Below, piece after piece: positions 55,208 to 64,000 of a stretch of 64,000 nucleotides of DNA (position 1 is the first letter of the stretch; every line of letters begins with the position of its first letter). Both the position numbers and the translations under genes were made by a program. The DNA comes from Herminiimonas contaminans. Lineage in GTDB: Bacteria > Pseudomonadota > Gammaproteobacteria > Burkholderiales > Burkholderiaceae_D. The notes under the pieces are model-generated. The model ran no database searches, had not been told where the DNA came from, and saw only the letters and a program-made list of their open reading frames with translations. The stretch spans positions 310,001 to 374,000 of the forward strand of contig NZ_JADOEL010000003.1 in assembly GCF_015645465.1 (NCBI RefSeq), in the 5' to 3' direction.

Positions 55208-56578
55208 ATGGCAAAAGCCAAAACCAATTACACCTGTAGCGACTGCGGCGGCATTACCAGCAAGTGGGGCGGACAATGCCCCGCTTGCGGCGCGTGGAAT
55301 ACGCTGGTCGAAACCATAGTCGAGTCAGGCTCCAATCGTTTTTCCGTACAACACCAAGGACTGGCGCAAACAGCGCCGGTACTGAGTCTGGCAGATATCG
55401 AAGCGATAGATGTGCCGCGCTTTGGTACCGGCATAGAAGAATTTGATCGTGTGCTCGGCGGTGGCCTGGTGGCTGGCGGTGTGGTGCTGATCGGTGGCGA
55501 TCCTGGCATAGGCAAGTCGACGCTGTTGTTGCAGGCACTGGCCAATCTCTCGCGCATCAAAAAAGTTTTATATGTCAGCGGTGAGGAATCCGGTGCACAA
55601 ATCGCATTGCGCGCAAAACGCCTCGCGGTCGACGCCAAGGATCTGAAGCTGCAAGCCGAGATCCAGCTGGAAAAAATCCTGACAACTCTGGCTGAGCACA
55701 AGCCTGATGTCGCGGTCATCGACTCCATCCAGACCGTGTATTCGGACGCACTGAGTTCGGCTCCGGGTTCGGTTGCACAGGTAAGGGAATGTGCCGCGCA
55801 ATTGACGCGCATCGCCAAGCAAACCGGCATCACCATCATCATGGTTGGTCATGTCACCAAGGAAGGCGCGCTGGCTGGTCCGCGCGTGCTGGAACACATC
55901 GTCGACACCGTGCTGTATTTCGAAGGCGACACACATTCCAGCTTCCGGCTGGTGCGTGCGATCAAGAACCGCTTCGGTGCAGTCAATGAGCTGGGCGTGT
56001 TTGCGATGACGGAAAAAGGCTTGAAGGGCGTATCCAATCCCTCGGCGCTATTCCTGTCGCAACACGATAATCCTGTGCCTGGTGCATGCGTGATGGTGAC
56101 GCAGGAAGGCACACGTCCCTTGCTGGTCGAGATCCAGGCACTGGTGGACACTTCGCATTTGCCGAATGCGCGTCGTCTTTCGGTGGGGTTGGAGCAAAAT
56201 CGTCTGGCGATGTTGCTGGCTGTGTTGCATAGACACGCTGGCATCGCTGCTTTCGATCAGGATGTATTCATCAATGCCGTAGGTGGTGTGAAGATCACCG
56301 AACCGGCGGCCGATCTGGCCGTGCTGCTGGCGATACATTCCTCCATGCGTAGCCGACCTTTGCCGCGAGGTTTGGTGGTATTTGGTGAAGTGGGCCTGGC
56401 AGGTGAAATACGTCCTGCGCCGCGCGGTCAGGAACGTTTGCGTGAAGCAGCGAAGCTGGGCTTCTCACTTGCCCTGATTCCAAAATCGAATGCGCCCAAG
56501 CAAAAGATAGAAGGGCTGACCATCATAGGCGTAGAGCGTATAGATGAGGCTTTGAATCGTGTACGCGAGCACGAGTAA
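55208..56578 (+). CDS. radA: DNA repair protein RadA
   Basis: A 456-residue RecA-like DnaB-type helicase used in branch migration at recombination. It has an N-terminal zinc finger (CSDCGGITSKWGGQCPACGA), Walker A GGDPGIGKSTLLLQ, Walker B DVAVIDSIQT, the KNRFG motif (IKNRFGAVNELGVFAM) and a C-terminal Lon-like domain from about residue 285 (FGEVGLAGEIRPAPRG). It starts 21 bp after the palindromic element, which must therefore lie in its promoter or leader. Confidence 0.97.
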   Translation: MAKAKTNYTCSDCGGITSKWGGQCPACGAWNTLVETIVESGSNRFSVQHQGLAQTAPVLSLADIEAIDVPRFGTGIEEFDRVLGGGLVAGGVVLIGGDPGIGKSTLLLQALANLSRIKKVLYVSGEESGAQIALRAKRLAVDAKDLKLQAEIQLEKILTTLAEHKPDVAVIDSIQTVYSDALSSAPGSVAQVRECAAQLTRIAKQTGITIIMVGHVTKEGALAGPRVLEHIVDTVLYFEGDTHSSFRLVRAIKNRFGAVNELGVFAMTEKGLKGVSNPSALFLSQHDNPVPGACVMVTQEGTRPLLVEIQALVDTSHLPNARRLSVGLEQNRLAMLLAVLHRHAGIAAFDQDVFINAVGGVKITEPAADLAVLLAIHSSMRSRPLPRGLVVFGEVGLAGEIRPAPRGQERLREAAKLGFSLALIPKSNAPKQKIEGLTIIGVERIDEALNRVREHE

Positions 56579-56591
56579 ATACGCGAATGAG

Positions 56592-57938
56592 CTAGTCGTC
56601 GAAATGCTGGTTCAGCAAGTCTGCAGCTTTCACGCCACTGCGCACAGCTGATTCCAGTGTCGCCGGATAATCACTGGCGACGTAATCCCCGGCAATCACC
56701 AGATGTGACAATACGGTTTTCTCAGTCGGCCGTTGCAGACCGGGTGCGCAGGAAAAAGTTGCGCGCTTGTCTGTGATGACCTTGCTCCAGAGCGGAGCTG
56801 TCAATTGCGGCATTTGCAGTGCTTGCGCCAGTTGCTGCGCGATAGCGGCAGACAATGCTTCCTGTCCGAGTTCTATCGCCGTGGTCGACACACTGACCAC
56901 CACTGCAAACAAGCCATCCTGCGTGCTATCCAGTTGCCCGCGATCAAACACAAACTGTCCCCAGTGGCCCAAGGCTTCGTCATCAGTCAATGCAAAGAAT
57001 GGAGCACTTAAGCGTGTGCCTGCCGGGTATTGCAGATAGCAGGTGGTGATCGGTTCGTAGTTGAAGGCAGGGATGTGTGCTTCGGCTGCGGAGCCGGCCA
57101 ACAAACTGGCCGCTGTGGTCGCAGGCGTAGCGATGACGACGCCATCAAATAATTCTTCTGCTGCTTCCGCATTGCTTAAGCCGAGTGCCCACTTCTGATC
57201 GTGTGCAGTAATTGTTTGTACGGTGCAGCCAGTCTGTATCGCGCCGTTGCGCGCAGCGACGAAATTGGCGGCTTGTTGCGGTAGTAATGAGGTGAGGTTG
57301 GTACGTGGCAGCAACATATCGGATGCTGCACGCTGCGCCCCCAGGCTGTCACGCAGCACATTCAGGAATATCTGTGCGGATGCGCGCTCTGGTGGTGTGT
57401 TGAGGGCGGCGATACACAGCGGTTGCCACATCAGTTTAATCAGGCGTTCAGTCTGGTCGTAACGTTCCAGCAATTCACTGACACTGCAATCAGTGTGCAA
57501 GCGCCATTCCATCCAGCGCGCAGTGGTGGAGAAACGCGCCAGCGCCATTTTGTCCGCACCTGTTAATCCGCTGGCACGTAGCAGCGCGATCAACATGTGC
57601 AAAGGAGCGGGCAGGCGCGGCGCAACAAAATCCATGCCGTCGCAGCCCGCCGGATAACGCATTTGCAGCGGCAGGCGCAGCAATGCCTGATCTGCCTCGA
57701 CGCCTATGGTGATTAACAGGCTTAAGGTTGCGCTATATGCACCGAGCAAAATATGCTGGCCGTTATCGAGTACCTGGCCCTGAATCTCGACTGCGCGCGC
57801 GCGGCCGCCTAAGGTGCGGGATGATTCGAAGAGAGTGACTGCATGTCCTGCGCTGGCCAGTTCTACTGCCGCTGCGCATCCGGCCCAACCAGCACCGACG
57901 ACGGCAATTTTCTTTGCGTCTGACATGAGCGGATTCAT
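56592..57938 (-). CDS. hpnE: Hydroxysqualene dehydroxylase HpnE
   Basis: A 448-residue flavoprotein, the last step from hydroxysqualene to squalene. The N-terminal FAD fold is AVVGAGWAGCAAAVELASAG with HAVTLFESSRTLGGRARAVE; the C-terminal VIAGDYVASDYPATLESAVR closes the FAD site as in phytoene-desaturase-like proteins. ATG 57938 is just after the hpnD stop (11 bases between); an ATG four codons on is an alternative. The gene closes the hpnCDE run. Confidence 0.9.
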   Translation of the reverse strand: MNPLMSDAKKIAVVGAGWAGCAAAVELASAGHAVTLFESSRTLGGRARAVEIQGQVLDNGQHILLGAYSATLSLLITIGVEADQALLRLPLQMRYPAGCDGMDFVAPRLPAPLHMLIALLRASGLTGADKMALARFSTTARWMEWRLHTDCSVSELLERYDQTERLIKLMWQPLCIAALNTPPERASAQIFLNVLRDSLGAQRAASDMLLPRTNLTSLLPQQAANFVAARNGAIQTGCTVQTITAHDQKWALGLSNAEAAEELFDGVVIATPATTAASLLAGSAAEAHIPAFNYEPITTCYLQYPAGTRLSAPFFALTDDEALGHWGQFVFDRGQLDSTQDGLFAVVVSVSTTAIELGQEALSAAIAQQLAQALQMPQLTAPLWSKVITDKRATFSCAPGLQRPTEKTVLSHLVIAGDYVASDYPATLESAVRSGVKAADLLNQHFDD

Positions 57939-57949
57939 GCGCAACTGCG

Positions 57950-58783
57950 TCAGCCGCGCACGTAGGTAATCCACGCCAGCCATAGCTTGCGTATAGGCGT
58001 GAGCGAGATGCGCTGGTTCAGTACGTGGAAACCATCGCGTTCCACTTCATTCAGTACGGCACGATAGATGGTTGCCATGATCAGGCCAGGACGTTGTGCA
58101 CGACGATCTTCTTTCGGCAACAAGGCAAAAGCTTCGTCATACAATTTTTGTGCACGTGCTGCCTGGAACTGCATCAGCTTTTCAAAGTTGTCGCTATGAC
58201 GTGCATTCAGGATGTCGGCGGCGGTGACGTTGAATTGTTGCAGCTCATTCACCGGCAGATAGATGCGACCTTTACGGGCGTCTTCGCCGACATCGCGAAT
58301 GATATTCGTGAGCTGGAAAGCGAGTCCCAGTTTTTCTGCGTATTGCAAAGTCTGCGGGCTGCTGGCACCGAAGATTTTGGCAGACAGGATGCCGACCACG
58401 CTGGCGACATGCCAGCAGTATTTTTGCAAACCAATAAAGTCGAGATAACGGTTCTGGTCGAGATCCATTTCCATGCCATCGATGATGGCCATCAGGTGTT
58501 CACTCTCGAGTGTGTAAATCGCCATATGCGGTTGCAGGGCTTTGGTCACCGGATGCGTCGGTTCGCCGGACATCATCGCGCCGACTTCCTTGCGCCACCA
58601 CACCAGTTTGGTACGGGCGATCGTGATATCGGTACATTCATCGACGGTGTCATCGACTTCACGGCAAAAGGCGTAGAGCGCGGTAATCGCACGGCGACGA
58701 TCCGGTGTCAGGAACAGGAAGCTGTAGTAAAAGCTGGAGCCGCTTTGTGCGGCTTTTTGTTGGCAGTATTCGTCGGGGGACAT
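57950..58783 (-). CDS. hpnD: Presqualene diphosphate synthase HpnD
   Basis: A 277-residue prenyl-condensing enzyme (squalene/phytoene synthase family). The first Asp-rich motif is FCREVDDTVDEC and the second is LTNIIRDVGEDARKGRIYLP. It condenses two farnesyl diphosphates to presqualene diphosphate, used by HpnC. It lies between hpnC and hpnE; a 151-bp gap to hpnC upstream may hold a second promoter. Confidence 0.93.
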   Translation of the reverse strand: MSPDEYCQQKAAQSGSSFYYSFLFLTPDRRRAITALYAFCREVDDTVDECTDITIARTKLVWWRKEVGAMMSGEPTHPVTKALQPHMAIYTLESEHLMAIIDGMEMDLDQNRYLDFIGLQKYCWHVASVVGILSAKIFGASSPQTLQYAEKLGLAFQLTNIIRDVGEDARKGRIYLPVNELQQFNVTAADILNARHSDNFEKLMQFQAARAQKLYDEAFALLPKEDRRAQRPGLIMATIYRAVLNEVERDGFHVLNQRISLTPIRKLWLAWITYVRG

Positions 58784-58934
58784 AAAAGTAAGGCGCTGGA
58801 CGCTGAATTAAGCCGCTATGCTAGCCGACTAAGGCTGTAGGAACAAATAATGTCTGCGTATCTTTATCGATACGCATGAATCTGTCGTATCAAAATACCT
58901 TCTGCGGTTCTTGTTGCAGATTACGCTTGACTAC

Positions 58935-59753
58935 TTATTTCGCTTTCATACGGATTGCGCGCAGCAGTAGTAGCAGCCAGTCGCTTTTGCCGAGCTTGGG
59001 CCGGTGCCGGAACATATCGTAGCCGGAAGCTTCTATGCACTCGAGTATGCGCAAGCCGCCTTGTACCACCAGGCGCAGCTCCCAGCCTATGCGACCGGGC
59101 AGGCGTAGCGCCAGCGGTGCACCGGCCAGTAGCATCGCGCGTGCGCGCTCCACTTCAAACTTCATTAATTCACGCCAGGCAGTATCGACTTCCTGACGGG
59201 CGATCTGCTGTTCCGCAATACTGAAAGTCTGCAAATCGGCCAGCGGCAGGTAGATGCGTTCTTTTTGCCAGTCTATCGCCACGTCTTGCCAAAAATTAAT
59301 CAGTTGTAGTGCTGAACAGATGTCATCGGAGGCGCGCAGATTGTCAGCATTGGCTGCGCCATATAAATGCAGCATCAACGTGCCTACCGGGTTGGCCGAG
59401 CGTCTGCAATAGTCGAGCAGATCGGTGAAGCTGGTGTAGCGCTTGGTGACGATATCCTGTTTGAAGGCGGACAGGAGGTCGCGGAAGGGTTGCAGCGGTA
59501 ACTGGTACGAGCTGATAACAACTGCCAACTTCTGGAATAGCACGCTGTCCGGGTGTTCGCCTGCTGCAATCTGATCCAGTCCGTGCTCATACTCTGCCAG
59601 TGCCGCCAGCCGTTCCTCATCGCTGGCATCGCCTTCATCGGCCAGGTCATCCGCACTGCGCGCAAACGCATAGATGACTTCCACCGCAGGACGCAGCCGC
59701 GGGGGCAGGAGGACGGATGCTACCGGGAAATTTTCGTAATGATCGACAGGCAT
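58935..59753 (-). CDS. hpnC: Hydroxysqualene synthase HpnC
   Basis: A 272-residue member of the squalene/phytoene synthase family. The motifs are FARSADDLADEGDASDEERL and INFWQDVAIDWQKERIYLPL. HpnC converts presqualene diphosphate to hydroxysqualene in the three-gene bacterial squalene route (HpnC, HpnD, HpnE). It is the first gene of the minus-strand run. A squalene-hopene cyclase gene is not in the window, so the hopanoid or other end product is unknown here. Confidence 0.92.
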   Translation of the reverse strand: MPVDHYENFPVASVLLPPRLRPAVEVIYAFARSADDLADEGDASDEERLAALAEYEHGLDQIAAGEHPDSVLFQKLAVVISSYQLPLQPFRDLLSAFKQDIVTKRYTSFTDLLDYCRRSANPVGTLMLHLYGAANADNLRASDDICSALQLINFWQDVAIDWQKERIYLPLADLQTFSIAEQQIARQEVDTAWRELMKFEVERARAMLLAGAPLALRLPGRIGWELRLVVQGGLRILECIEASGYDMFRHRPKLGKSDWLLLLLRAIRMKAK

Positions 59754-60116
59754 GAAGGCTAAGGGTGAGGGTGGGGTAATCGTACAGCGCCGCTACCGGT
59801 TGATAATCACTGTTTCCTGCGCGAATATCGGACACAGCACGCATAGTAATTGAAAATCTGGCAAAGACCGCCAAATTGACCGTCGTATCGCTTCGACTTC
59901 AGTAGCGCAAACAGCGGAAAATTCCGCTAGTGGCGGGGCGTTTATAGGGTGCAAGTAGGCAAAGTGTCAAAAATCAGCGCAGCTTGCGCAAAATCCAGTA
60001 AAATCCCGGGTTGAAGTTGAACAGCCGATACAAAAGGCAGTGCAGGGCGACCCTATATTCACTTCGTGGTCGCCCTTTGCTTTTGCGCTTTTGTATTCGC
60101 TAGCGCACTCATTCCC
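59754..60116. other. Region between hpnC and tRNA-Leu
   Basis: This 363-bp stretch has no frame of coding quality. It should hold the hpnC promoter (minus strand) and the tRNA-Leu promoter (plus strand). Around 59,998-60,003 TAAAAT could be a -10 for rightward transcription, with no clear -35. A hairpin at 60,044-60,076 is listed separately. Confidence 0.4.
60044..60076 (+). other. Stem-loop upstream of tRNA-Leu
   Basis: AGGGCGACC (60044-60052) and GGTCGCCCT (60068-60076) form a perfect 9-bp stem with a 15-base loop, followed by TTGCTTTTGCGCTTTTG. The broken T run makes it a weak terminator-like structure. It could end a short transcript or fold in the tRNA precursor. Confidence 0.5.
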
Positions 60117-60203
60117 GCGAGGATGGCGAAATTGGTAGACGCACCAGGTTTAGGTCCTGACGCCAGCAATGGTGTGGGGGTTCGAGTCCCCCTCCTCGCA
60201 CCA
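60117..60203 (+). tRNA. tRNA-Leu (anticodon UAG)
   Basis: The 87-base gene has the acceptor stem GCGAGGA/TCCTCGC, D-arm GGCGAAATTGGTAGACGC, the anticodon loop TTTAGGT with anticodon TAG, a long variable arm (class II), the T-arm GGGGG-TTCGAGT-CCCCC, discriminator A and encoded CCA. The outer pair of the anticodon stem is C-A rather than Watson-Crick, a small oddity. It lies 29 bp upstream of tig. Confidence 0.95.
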
Positions 60204-60232
60204 CAGAATTTTTTATTTTTTGGACGATTCAC

Positions 60233-61582
60233 ATGGCAACTGCAGTCGAAACTCTGGACAAACTTGAGCGCCGTATCACGATTACGGTGCCACTCGCCGA
60301 TGTACAAGCGGAAGTTGAAAAACGCCTGAAAGTCCGTGCTCGTACGGTGAAGGCGCCTGGCTTCCGCACTGGTAAAGTGCCGATGAAGATGGTCGCACAA
60401 CAATACGGCTATCAAGTCGAAAACGAAGTGCTGAACGACAAAGTCGGTCGCGCATTCAACGATGCCGCTACAGAAAACAACCTGCGCGTTGCCGGTTTCC
60501 CGAAAATCGAACCTAAGACTGATGACGCCGCTGCTGAAGGCACCATCGTTTTCAACGCAACGTTTGAAGTTTACCCAGAAGTTAAACTGGGTGATCTGTC
60601 GGCCGCCGAAGTGGAAAAAACCACGGTAGACGTCAGCGATGCAGAAATCGATAAAACCATCGACATCCTGCGCAAACAACGTGTGCACTACCACGTCAAA
60701 GGCGAGCAAAGCGCGCACGGCGACGGTGGTTCGGACCTGACAGCTAAAAACGGCGATCGCGTCACCATCGACTTCGTCGGTACTATTGACGGCGTTGAAT
60801 TCCAGGGCGGCAAAGCGGAAGATTACGCTTTCGTACTGGGCGAAGGCCGCATGCTGGCTGAATTCGAAGCCGGTACCATCGGCTTGAAAGTGGGCGAGTC
60901 CAAAACTTTCCCATTGGCTTTCCCTGCTGATTACCACGGTAAAGACGTAGCAGGCAAAACCGCTGAATTCACCATCACCCTGAAGCAAATCGAATGGGCG
61001 CACCTGCCGGAAGTCGATGCTGAATTTGCAAAATCGCTGGGTATCCCTGACGGCGACCTGCAAAAAATGCGTGAAGACATCAAAGTCAACCTGCAACGTG
61101 AAGTCAGCAGCCGCATCAAGGCACGCACCAAAGACAGCGTGATGGATGCACTGATCAAAATCAGCGAACTCGACGTGCCTAAAGCTCTGATCGACCAGGA
61201 CGTAGAGCGTCTGATGGAAATGACCCGTCAGGACATGACCCAGCGCGGCATGAAAGTCAGCGATCTGCCTTTCCCACCGGAACTGTTCACAGAGCAAGCT
61301 GAACGTCGCGTACGCCTCGGCCTGATCCTGGCTGAAGTTGTCAAAGCCAACGATCTGCAAGCCAAACCAGAACAAGTTAAAGCGCAAGTTGAAGAGTTCG
61401 CACAGAGCTACGAAGACCCGCAACAAGTTCTGAAGTATTATTTCAGCGACCGTAGCCGTTTGGCGGAAGTTGAAGCCCTTGTATTGGAAGAAAACGTCGT
61501 CAATTACGTGTTAGGCAAAGCCAAAGTAACCGAGAAACCGGTTGCGTTCGATGAATTGATGAGCAATAACGCACAAGCGTAA
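60233..61582 (+). CDS. tig: Trigger factor
   Basis: A 449-residue ribosome-bound chaperone and peptidyl-prolyl isomerase. The N-terminal ribosome-binding domain has [20 protein letters not shown] (compare the family GFRxGxxP signature); the FKBP-like domain runs about residues 160-245 ([20 protein letters not shown]); the C-terminal part is helical and forms the arms. It heads the tig-clpP-clpX-lon block and follows a tRNA gene closely, so the tRNA may be cotranscribed. Confidence 0.97.
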   Translation: MATAVETLDKLERRITITVPLADVQAEVEKRLKVRARTVKAPGFRTGKVPMKMVAQQYGYQVENEVLNDKVGRAFNDAATENNLRVAGFPKIEPKTDDAAAEGTIVFNATFEVYPEVKLGDLSAAEVEKTTVDVSDAEIDKTIDILRKQRVHYHVKGEQSAHGDGGSDLTAKNGDRVTIDFVGTIDGVEFQGGKAEDYAFVLGEGRMLAEFEAGTIGLKVGESKTFPLAFPADYHGKDVAGKTAEFTITLKQIEWAHLPEVDAEFAKSLGIPDGDLQKMREDIKVNLQREVSSRIKARTKDSVMDALIKISELDVPKALIDQDVERLMEMTRQDMTQRGMKVSDLPFPPELFTEQAERRVRLGLILAEVVKANDLQAKPEQVKAQVEEFAQSYEDPQQVLKYYFSDRSRLAEVEALVLEENVVNYVLGKAKVTEKPVAFDELMSNNAQA

Positions 61583-61612
61583 TAACTTGTGCGCTCTCCA
61601 TAAGGAAAGCAG

Positions 61613-62245
61613 ATGATCACCACAAGCATGACTCGTACTTCCGCTCTCGATACCGATATGCTCGGTATGGTCCCGATGGTGATTGAGCAGAGTGGTCGCG
61701 GTGAGCGCGCGTATGATATTTATTCGCGCTTGCTGAAAGAGCGCATTATTTTTCTGGTTGGCCCGGTCAATGACCAGATGGCCAACCTGATCGTTGCGCA
61801 ATTGCTGTTCCTGGAAAGCGAAAACCCGGACAAGGATATCTCCCTCTACATTAACTCGCCTGGCGGTTCGGTTTCGGCCGGTATGGCGATTTATGACACC
61901 ATGCAGTTCATTAAGCCGAACGTTTCGACTTTGTGTACTGGCCTGGCGGCGTCGATGGGTGCGTTCCTGCTGGCAGCGGGTGAGAAGGGCAAACGTTTTT
62001 CCCTGCCTAACTCCCGCATCATGATCCACCAGCCATTGGGTGGTGCTCAGGGCCAGGCTTCGGATATCGAAATCCAGGCACGCGAGATCCTGTATCTGCG
62101 CGAAAGACTGAATGCCATTCTTGCTGAAAGAACCGGTAAATCTGTCGAAGAAATCGCTAAAGATACTGATCGTGATAACTTTATGTCAGCAGATGCTGCA
62201 GTGACATACGGCATGATCGATAAAGTTTTGGCAACGCGCGCTTAA
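61613..62245 (+). CDS. clpP: ATP-dependent Clp protease proteolytic subunit
   Basis: A 210-residue serine protease that forms two heptameric rings. The catalytic Ser is in [11 protein letters not shown], His in [10 protein letters not shown] and Asp in [11 protein letters not shown], all in order. The N-terminal pro-region (first about 15 residues) is usual. It lies 30 bp after tig and works with ClpX encoded next. Confidence 0.97.
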   Translation: MITTSMTRTSALDTDMLGMVPMVIEQSGRGERAYDIYSRLLKERIIFLVGPVNDQMANLIVAQLLFLESENPDKDISLYINSPGGSVSAGMAIYDTMQFIKPNVSTLCTGLAASMGAFLLAAGEKGKRFSLPNSRIMIHQPLGGAQGQASDIEIQAREILYLRERLNAILAERTGKSVEEIAKDTDRDNFMSADAAVTYGMIDKVLATRA

Positions 62246-62267
62246 GCTAGTTCGTATGTAATATTTG

Positions 62268-62301
62268 ACGCCCGGGCGCAACAACGTTCGGGCGTTTTGC
62301 T
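62268..62301 (+). terminator. Terminator-like hairpin between clpP and clpX
   Basis: ACGCCCG and CGGGCGT form a 7-bp stem around a 14-base loop, followed by TTTGCTTT. Partial termination would lower clpX relative to tig-clpP. A second small stem (GCCGTT/AACGGC) follows near 62,325-62,340. Confidence 0.6.
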
Positions 62302-62401
62302 TTATAGGCTCCGTGTGAGCCAGCCGTTTTTTTGAACGGCGTGACGAATTTGTAATTCGCAGGTAATATCAATCCATAGCTAACCATAGATAACGCGCAC
62401 C

Positions 62402-63670
62402 ATGTCAGAGAAAAAATCCTCAAGCGGCGAAAAACTGCTCTATTGCTCGTTCTGCGGCAAGAGCCAACACGAGGTAAAAAAGCTCATCGCTGGACCATCC
62501 GTCTTTATCTGCGATGAGTGTATAGACCTGTGCAATGACATCATTCGCGACGAAGCATCAAGCGTGGAAACCGTAGCCGGTCCACGTACTGATCTGCCTA
62601 CGCCGCAGGAATTGTGCGAGTTGCTGGATCAATATGTGATCGGACAAAATCCTGCCAAGCGTATTTTGTCGGTTGCGGTCTACAACCACTACAAACGCCT
62701 CAAGCATCTCGGCAAGAAAGACGACGTCGAGCTGGCCAAGAGCAATATCCTGCTGGTCGGTCCTACCGGTTCCGGCAAGACTTTGCTGGCACAGACCCTG
62801 GCACGTACGCTGGACGTACCGTTTGTGATCGCTGATGCAACCACGCTGACCGAGGCCGGTTACGTTGGTGAAGATGTCGAAAACATCATCCAGAAGCTTT
62901 TGCAAAACTGTAACTACGAAGTCGAGCGCGCGCAAAAAGGTATTGTTTACATTGATGAAATCGATAAGATTTCACGCAAGTCGGACAATCCATCGATTAC
63001 CCGCGACGTATCGGGTGAGGGCGTGCAACAGGCTTTGCTGAAACTGATCGAAGGTACGATGGCATCGGTGCCGCCACAAGGTGGCCGCAAGCATCCGAAC
63101 CAGGACTTCGTGCAAATCGATACCACCAACATCATGTTCATTTGCGGTGGTGCGTTTGATGGCCTGGCCAAGATCATTTCCGAGCGTTCGGAGAAGAGCG
63201 GTATCGGTTTCTCCGCCAGCGTGAAGAGCCGCGAAGAACGTACTGCAAGCCAGGTCATGATGGATACCGAACCTGAAGATTTGATCAAGTTCGGCCTGAT
63301 TCCTGAGCTGGTTGGTCGTTTGCCGGTAGTGGCTACCCTGCGTGAACTGGATGAAGAAGCGCTGATCCAGATCTTGCTCGAGCCTAAGAATGCGCTGATC
63401 AAGCAATATTCGAAACTCTTGCAAATGGAAGGCGCGGAACTGGAAATTCGTCCGGCTGCCTTGCAGGCGATTGCGAAGAAGGCGATTGCGCGCAAAACCG
63501 GTGCACGTGGTTTGCGCTCGATTCTGGAGCACGCATTGCTGGACGTCATGTTCGAATTGCCGAATGAGCAAAACGTTGAAAAGGTTGTCATCGATGAAGG
63601 CACCATTAACCATGGCGCCAAACCATTGCTGATCTATCACGAGCAACCTAAAGTTTCCGGCGCGAAATAA
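62402..63670 (+). CDS. clpX: ATP-dependent Clp protease ATP-binding subunit
   Basis: A 422-residue AAA+ unfoldase. The N-terminal zinc finger is [13 protein letters not shown] with CDECIDLC; Walker A is GPTGSGKT; Walker B is VYIDEIDKI; the pore loop GYVG precedes it; the IGF loop for ClpP docking is SGIGFSA. It also recognises substrates independently. It is followed by a strong terminator and then lon. Confidence 0.98.
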   Translation: MSEKKSSSGEKLLYCSFCGKSQHEVKKLIAGPSVFICDECIDLCNDIIRDEASSVETVAGPRTDLPTPQELCELLDQYVIGQNPAKRILSVAVYNHYKRLKHLGKKDDVELAKSNILLVGPTGSGKTLLAQTLARTLDVPFVIADATTLTEAGYVGEDVENIIQKLLQNCNYEVERAQKGIVYIDEIDKISRKSDNPSITRDVSGEGVQQALLKLIEGTMASVPPQGGRKHPNQDFVQIDTTNIMFICGGAFDGLAKIISERSEKSGIGFSASVKSREERTASQVMMDTEPEDLIKFGLIPELVGRLPVVATLRELDEEALIQILLEPKNALIKQYSKLLQMEGAELEIRPAALQAIAKKAIARKTGARGLRSILEHALLDVMFELPNEQNVEKVVIDEGTINHGAKPLLIYHEQPKVSGAK

Positions 63671-63723
63671 TAAGGATGCCGCCGGAAAACAGTAAAGTTT
63701 TGTAAAAATAGGCAGAAATTATC

Positions 63724-63750
63724 AAAAACGGGCTTTTTTAGCCCGTTTTT
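63724..63750. terminator. Terminator after clpX
   Basis: AAAAACGGGCT and AGCCCGTTTTT form a perfect 11-bp inverted repeat with a five-T loop, A-run on the left and T-run on the right. It can act in either direction. Confidence 0.92.
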
Positions 63751-63806
63751 CATTTAAAACACAGTACAATTAAAACCAGCAGGGATCATTCAGGCTTCCA
63801 TAGTAG

Positions 63807-63845
63807 AGCCACTTCGAAGACAACTTCGCGGGTGGCTTTTTTATT
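63807..63845 (+). terminator. Second terminator-like hairpin ahead of lon
   Basis: AGCCAC and GTGGCT pair, with an inner stem CGAAG-ACAA-CTTCG, and are followed by TTTTT-A-TTTTT. It lies 57 bp after the clpX terminator and 87 bp before lon. It could end a small RNA begun between the two hairpins, or attenuate lon. Confidence 0.7.
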
Positions 63846-63931
63846 TTTCTGGATGATTTTTGTTGCTGTCCGGGCTTGTGTTTTGGCCGTTAGCGCCAAC
63901 ATCATTAACACGTTTATAGATAAGGCTCGCC

Positions 63932-64000
63932 ATGACGACTACTATTTCCACTGAACAAACCCAACTGCCGCTGTTACCGTTGCGTGATGTTGTTGTCTTC
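63932..64000 (+). CDS. lon: Lon protease, N-terminal fragment (cut by the window end)
   Basis: The 23 visible codons read MTTTISTEQTQLPLLPLRDV and continue VVF, the usual start of Lon (substrate-binding domain, LPLLPLRD-V-V). It follows clpX in the order known from many proteobacteria. The rest is outside the window. Confidence 0.88.
   Translation, partial: MTTTISTEQTQLPLLPLRDVVVF

Noticed and set aside
54913-55239. Several frames across the palindromic element between alr and radA
   Set aside because: They arise from the GC-rich inverted repeats, exist on both strands with similar sequence and have no coding character; the region is a repeat element.
60059-61426. A 455-residue minus-strand frame opposite trigger factor and through tRNA-Leu
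   Set aside because: It runs antisense across a tRNA and tig, which are certain; its Phe/Val/Gln/His-rich composition shows it is a shadow.

Overview
The window looks like a Betaproteobacterium of the order Burkholderiales, most likely Oxalobacteraceae (Herminiimonas/Janthinobacterium-like). I base this on the gene order gntR-sdhCDAB-sdhE-gltA-odhA-odhB-lpdA next to mdh and acnA, the DUF2863 gene, the hpnCDE squalene genes and the tig-clpP-clpX-lon run. This is judged from protein motifs and synteny alone, without any database search.

Layout. (1) Positions 1 to about 21,570 are the right part of a short-tailed (podovirus-type) prophage; its left end, with any integrase, repressor and replication genes, lies outside the window. 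In order it carries the large terminase (cut by the window edge), head genes (FCCH-domain protein, portal, scaffold, capsid), connector and tail-nozzle genes, a secreted tail-fibre-like protein, four internal-virion/ejection-type proteins, tail-fibre genes, a lysis cassette (small membrane protein, GH108 endolysin, 3-TM holin) and a short opposite-strand unit with a YedK/HMCES-type SRAP protein. It ends at the 3' end of a tRNA-Pro(GGG), the probable attachment site. (2) 21.7-28.1 kb is mixed housekeeping: a chemotaxis receptor with a C-terminal sensor domain, a ModA-like binding protein, a nitrate-reductase-associated protein, an M14 carboxypeptidase, a CYTH protein and DUF2863. (3) 28.2-45.9 kb is a TCA-cycle block: acnA, an MliC-like protein, a CitE-like lyase and mdh on the minus strand; then divergently gntR, sdhCDAB, sdhE, gltA, odhA, odhB and lpdA. 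(4) 45.9-54.9 kb carries a lipoprotein, zapE, a coiled-coil periplasmic protein, a cold-shock gene with a long leader, a thioredoxin-like gene, tsaB-rimI-udg-DUF1853, lplT and alr. (5) 54,918-55,186 is a strongly palindromic 269-bp element that supplies the stop codon of alr. (6) 55.2-64 kb has radA, hpnE-hpnD-hpnC, tRNA-Leu(UAG), tig, clpP, clpX and the start of lon.

How the parts fit together: the minus- and plus-strand TCA genes diverge from a 301-bp region containing two dyads, one of them a perfect 18-bp palindrome just upstream of the GntR gene. Together they encode aconitase, malate dehydrogenase, succinate dehydrogenase, citrate synthase and the 2-oxoglutarate dehydrogenase complex. 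The proteostasis block encodes trigger factor, ClpXP and Lon in the usual order.

Most noteworthy: the nested-hairpin element fused to alr; the Sec signal peptide on a phage fibre-like protein; the dyad cluster between the tRNA-Pro and the prophage SRAP unit; the palindrome at gntR; and a strong terminator-like hairpin between odhB and lpdA. I did not find a CRISPR array, a recognisable anti-phage defence operon, a reverse transcriptase or an insertion-sequence transposase.
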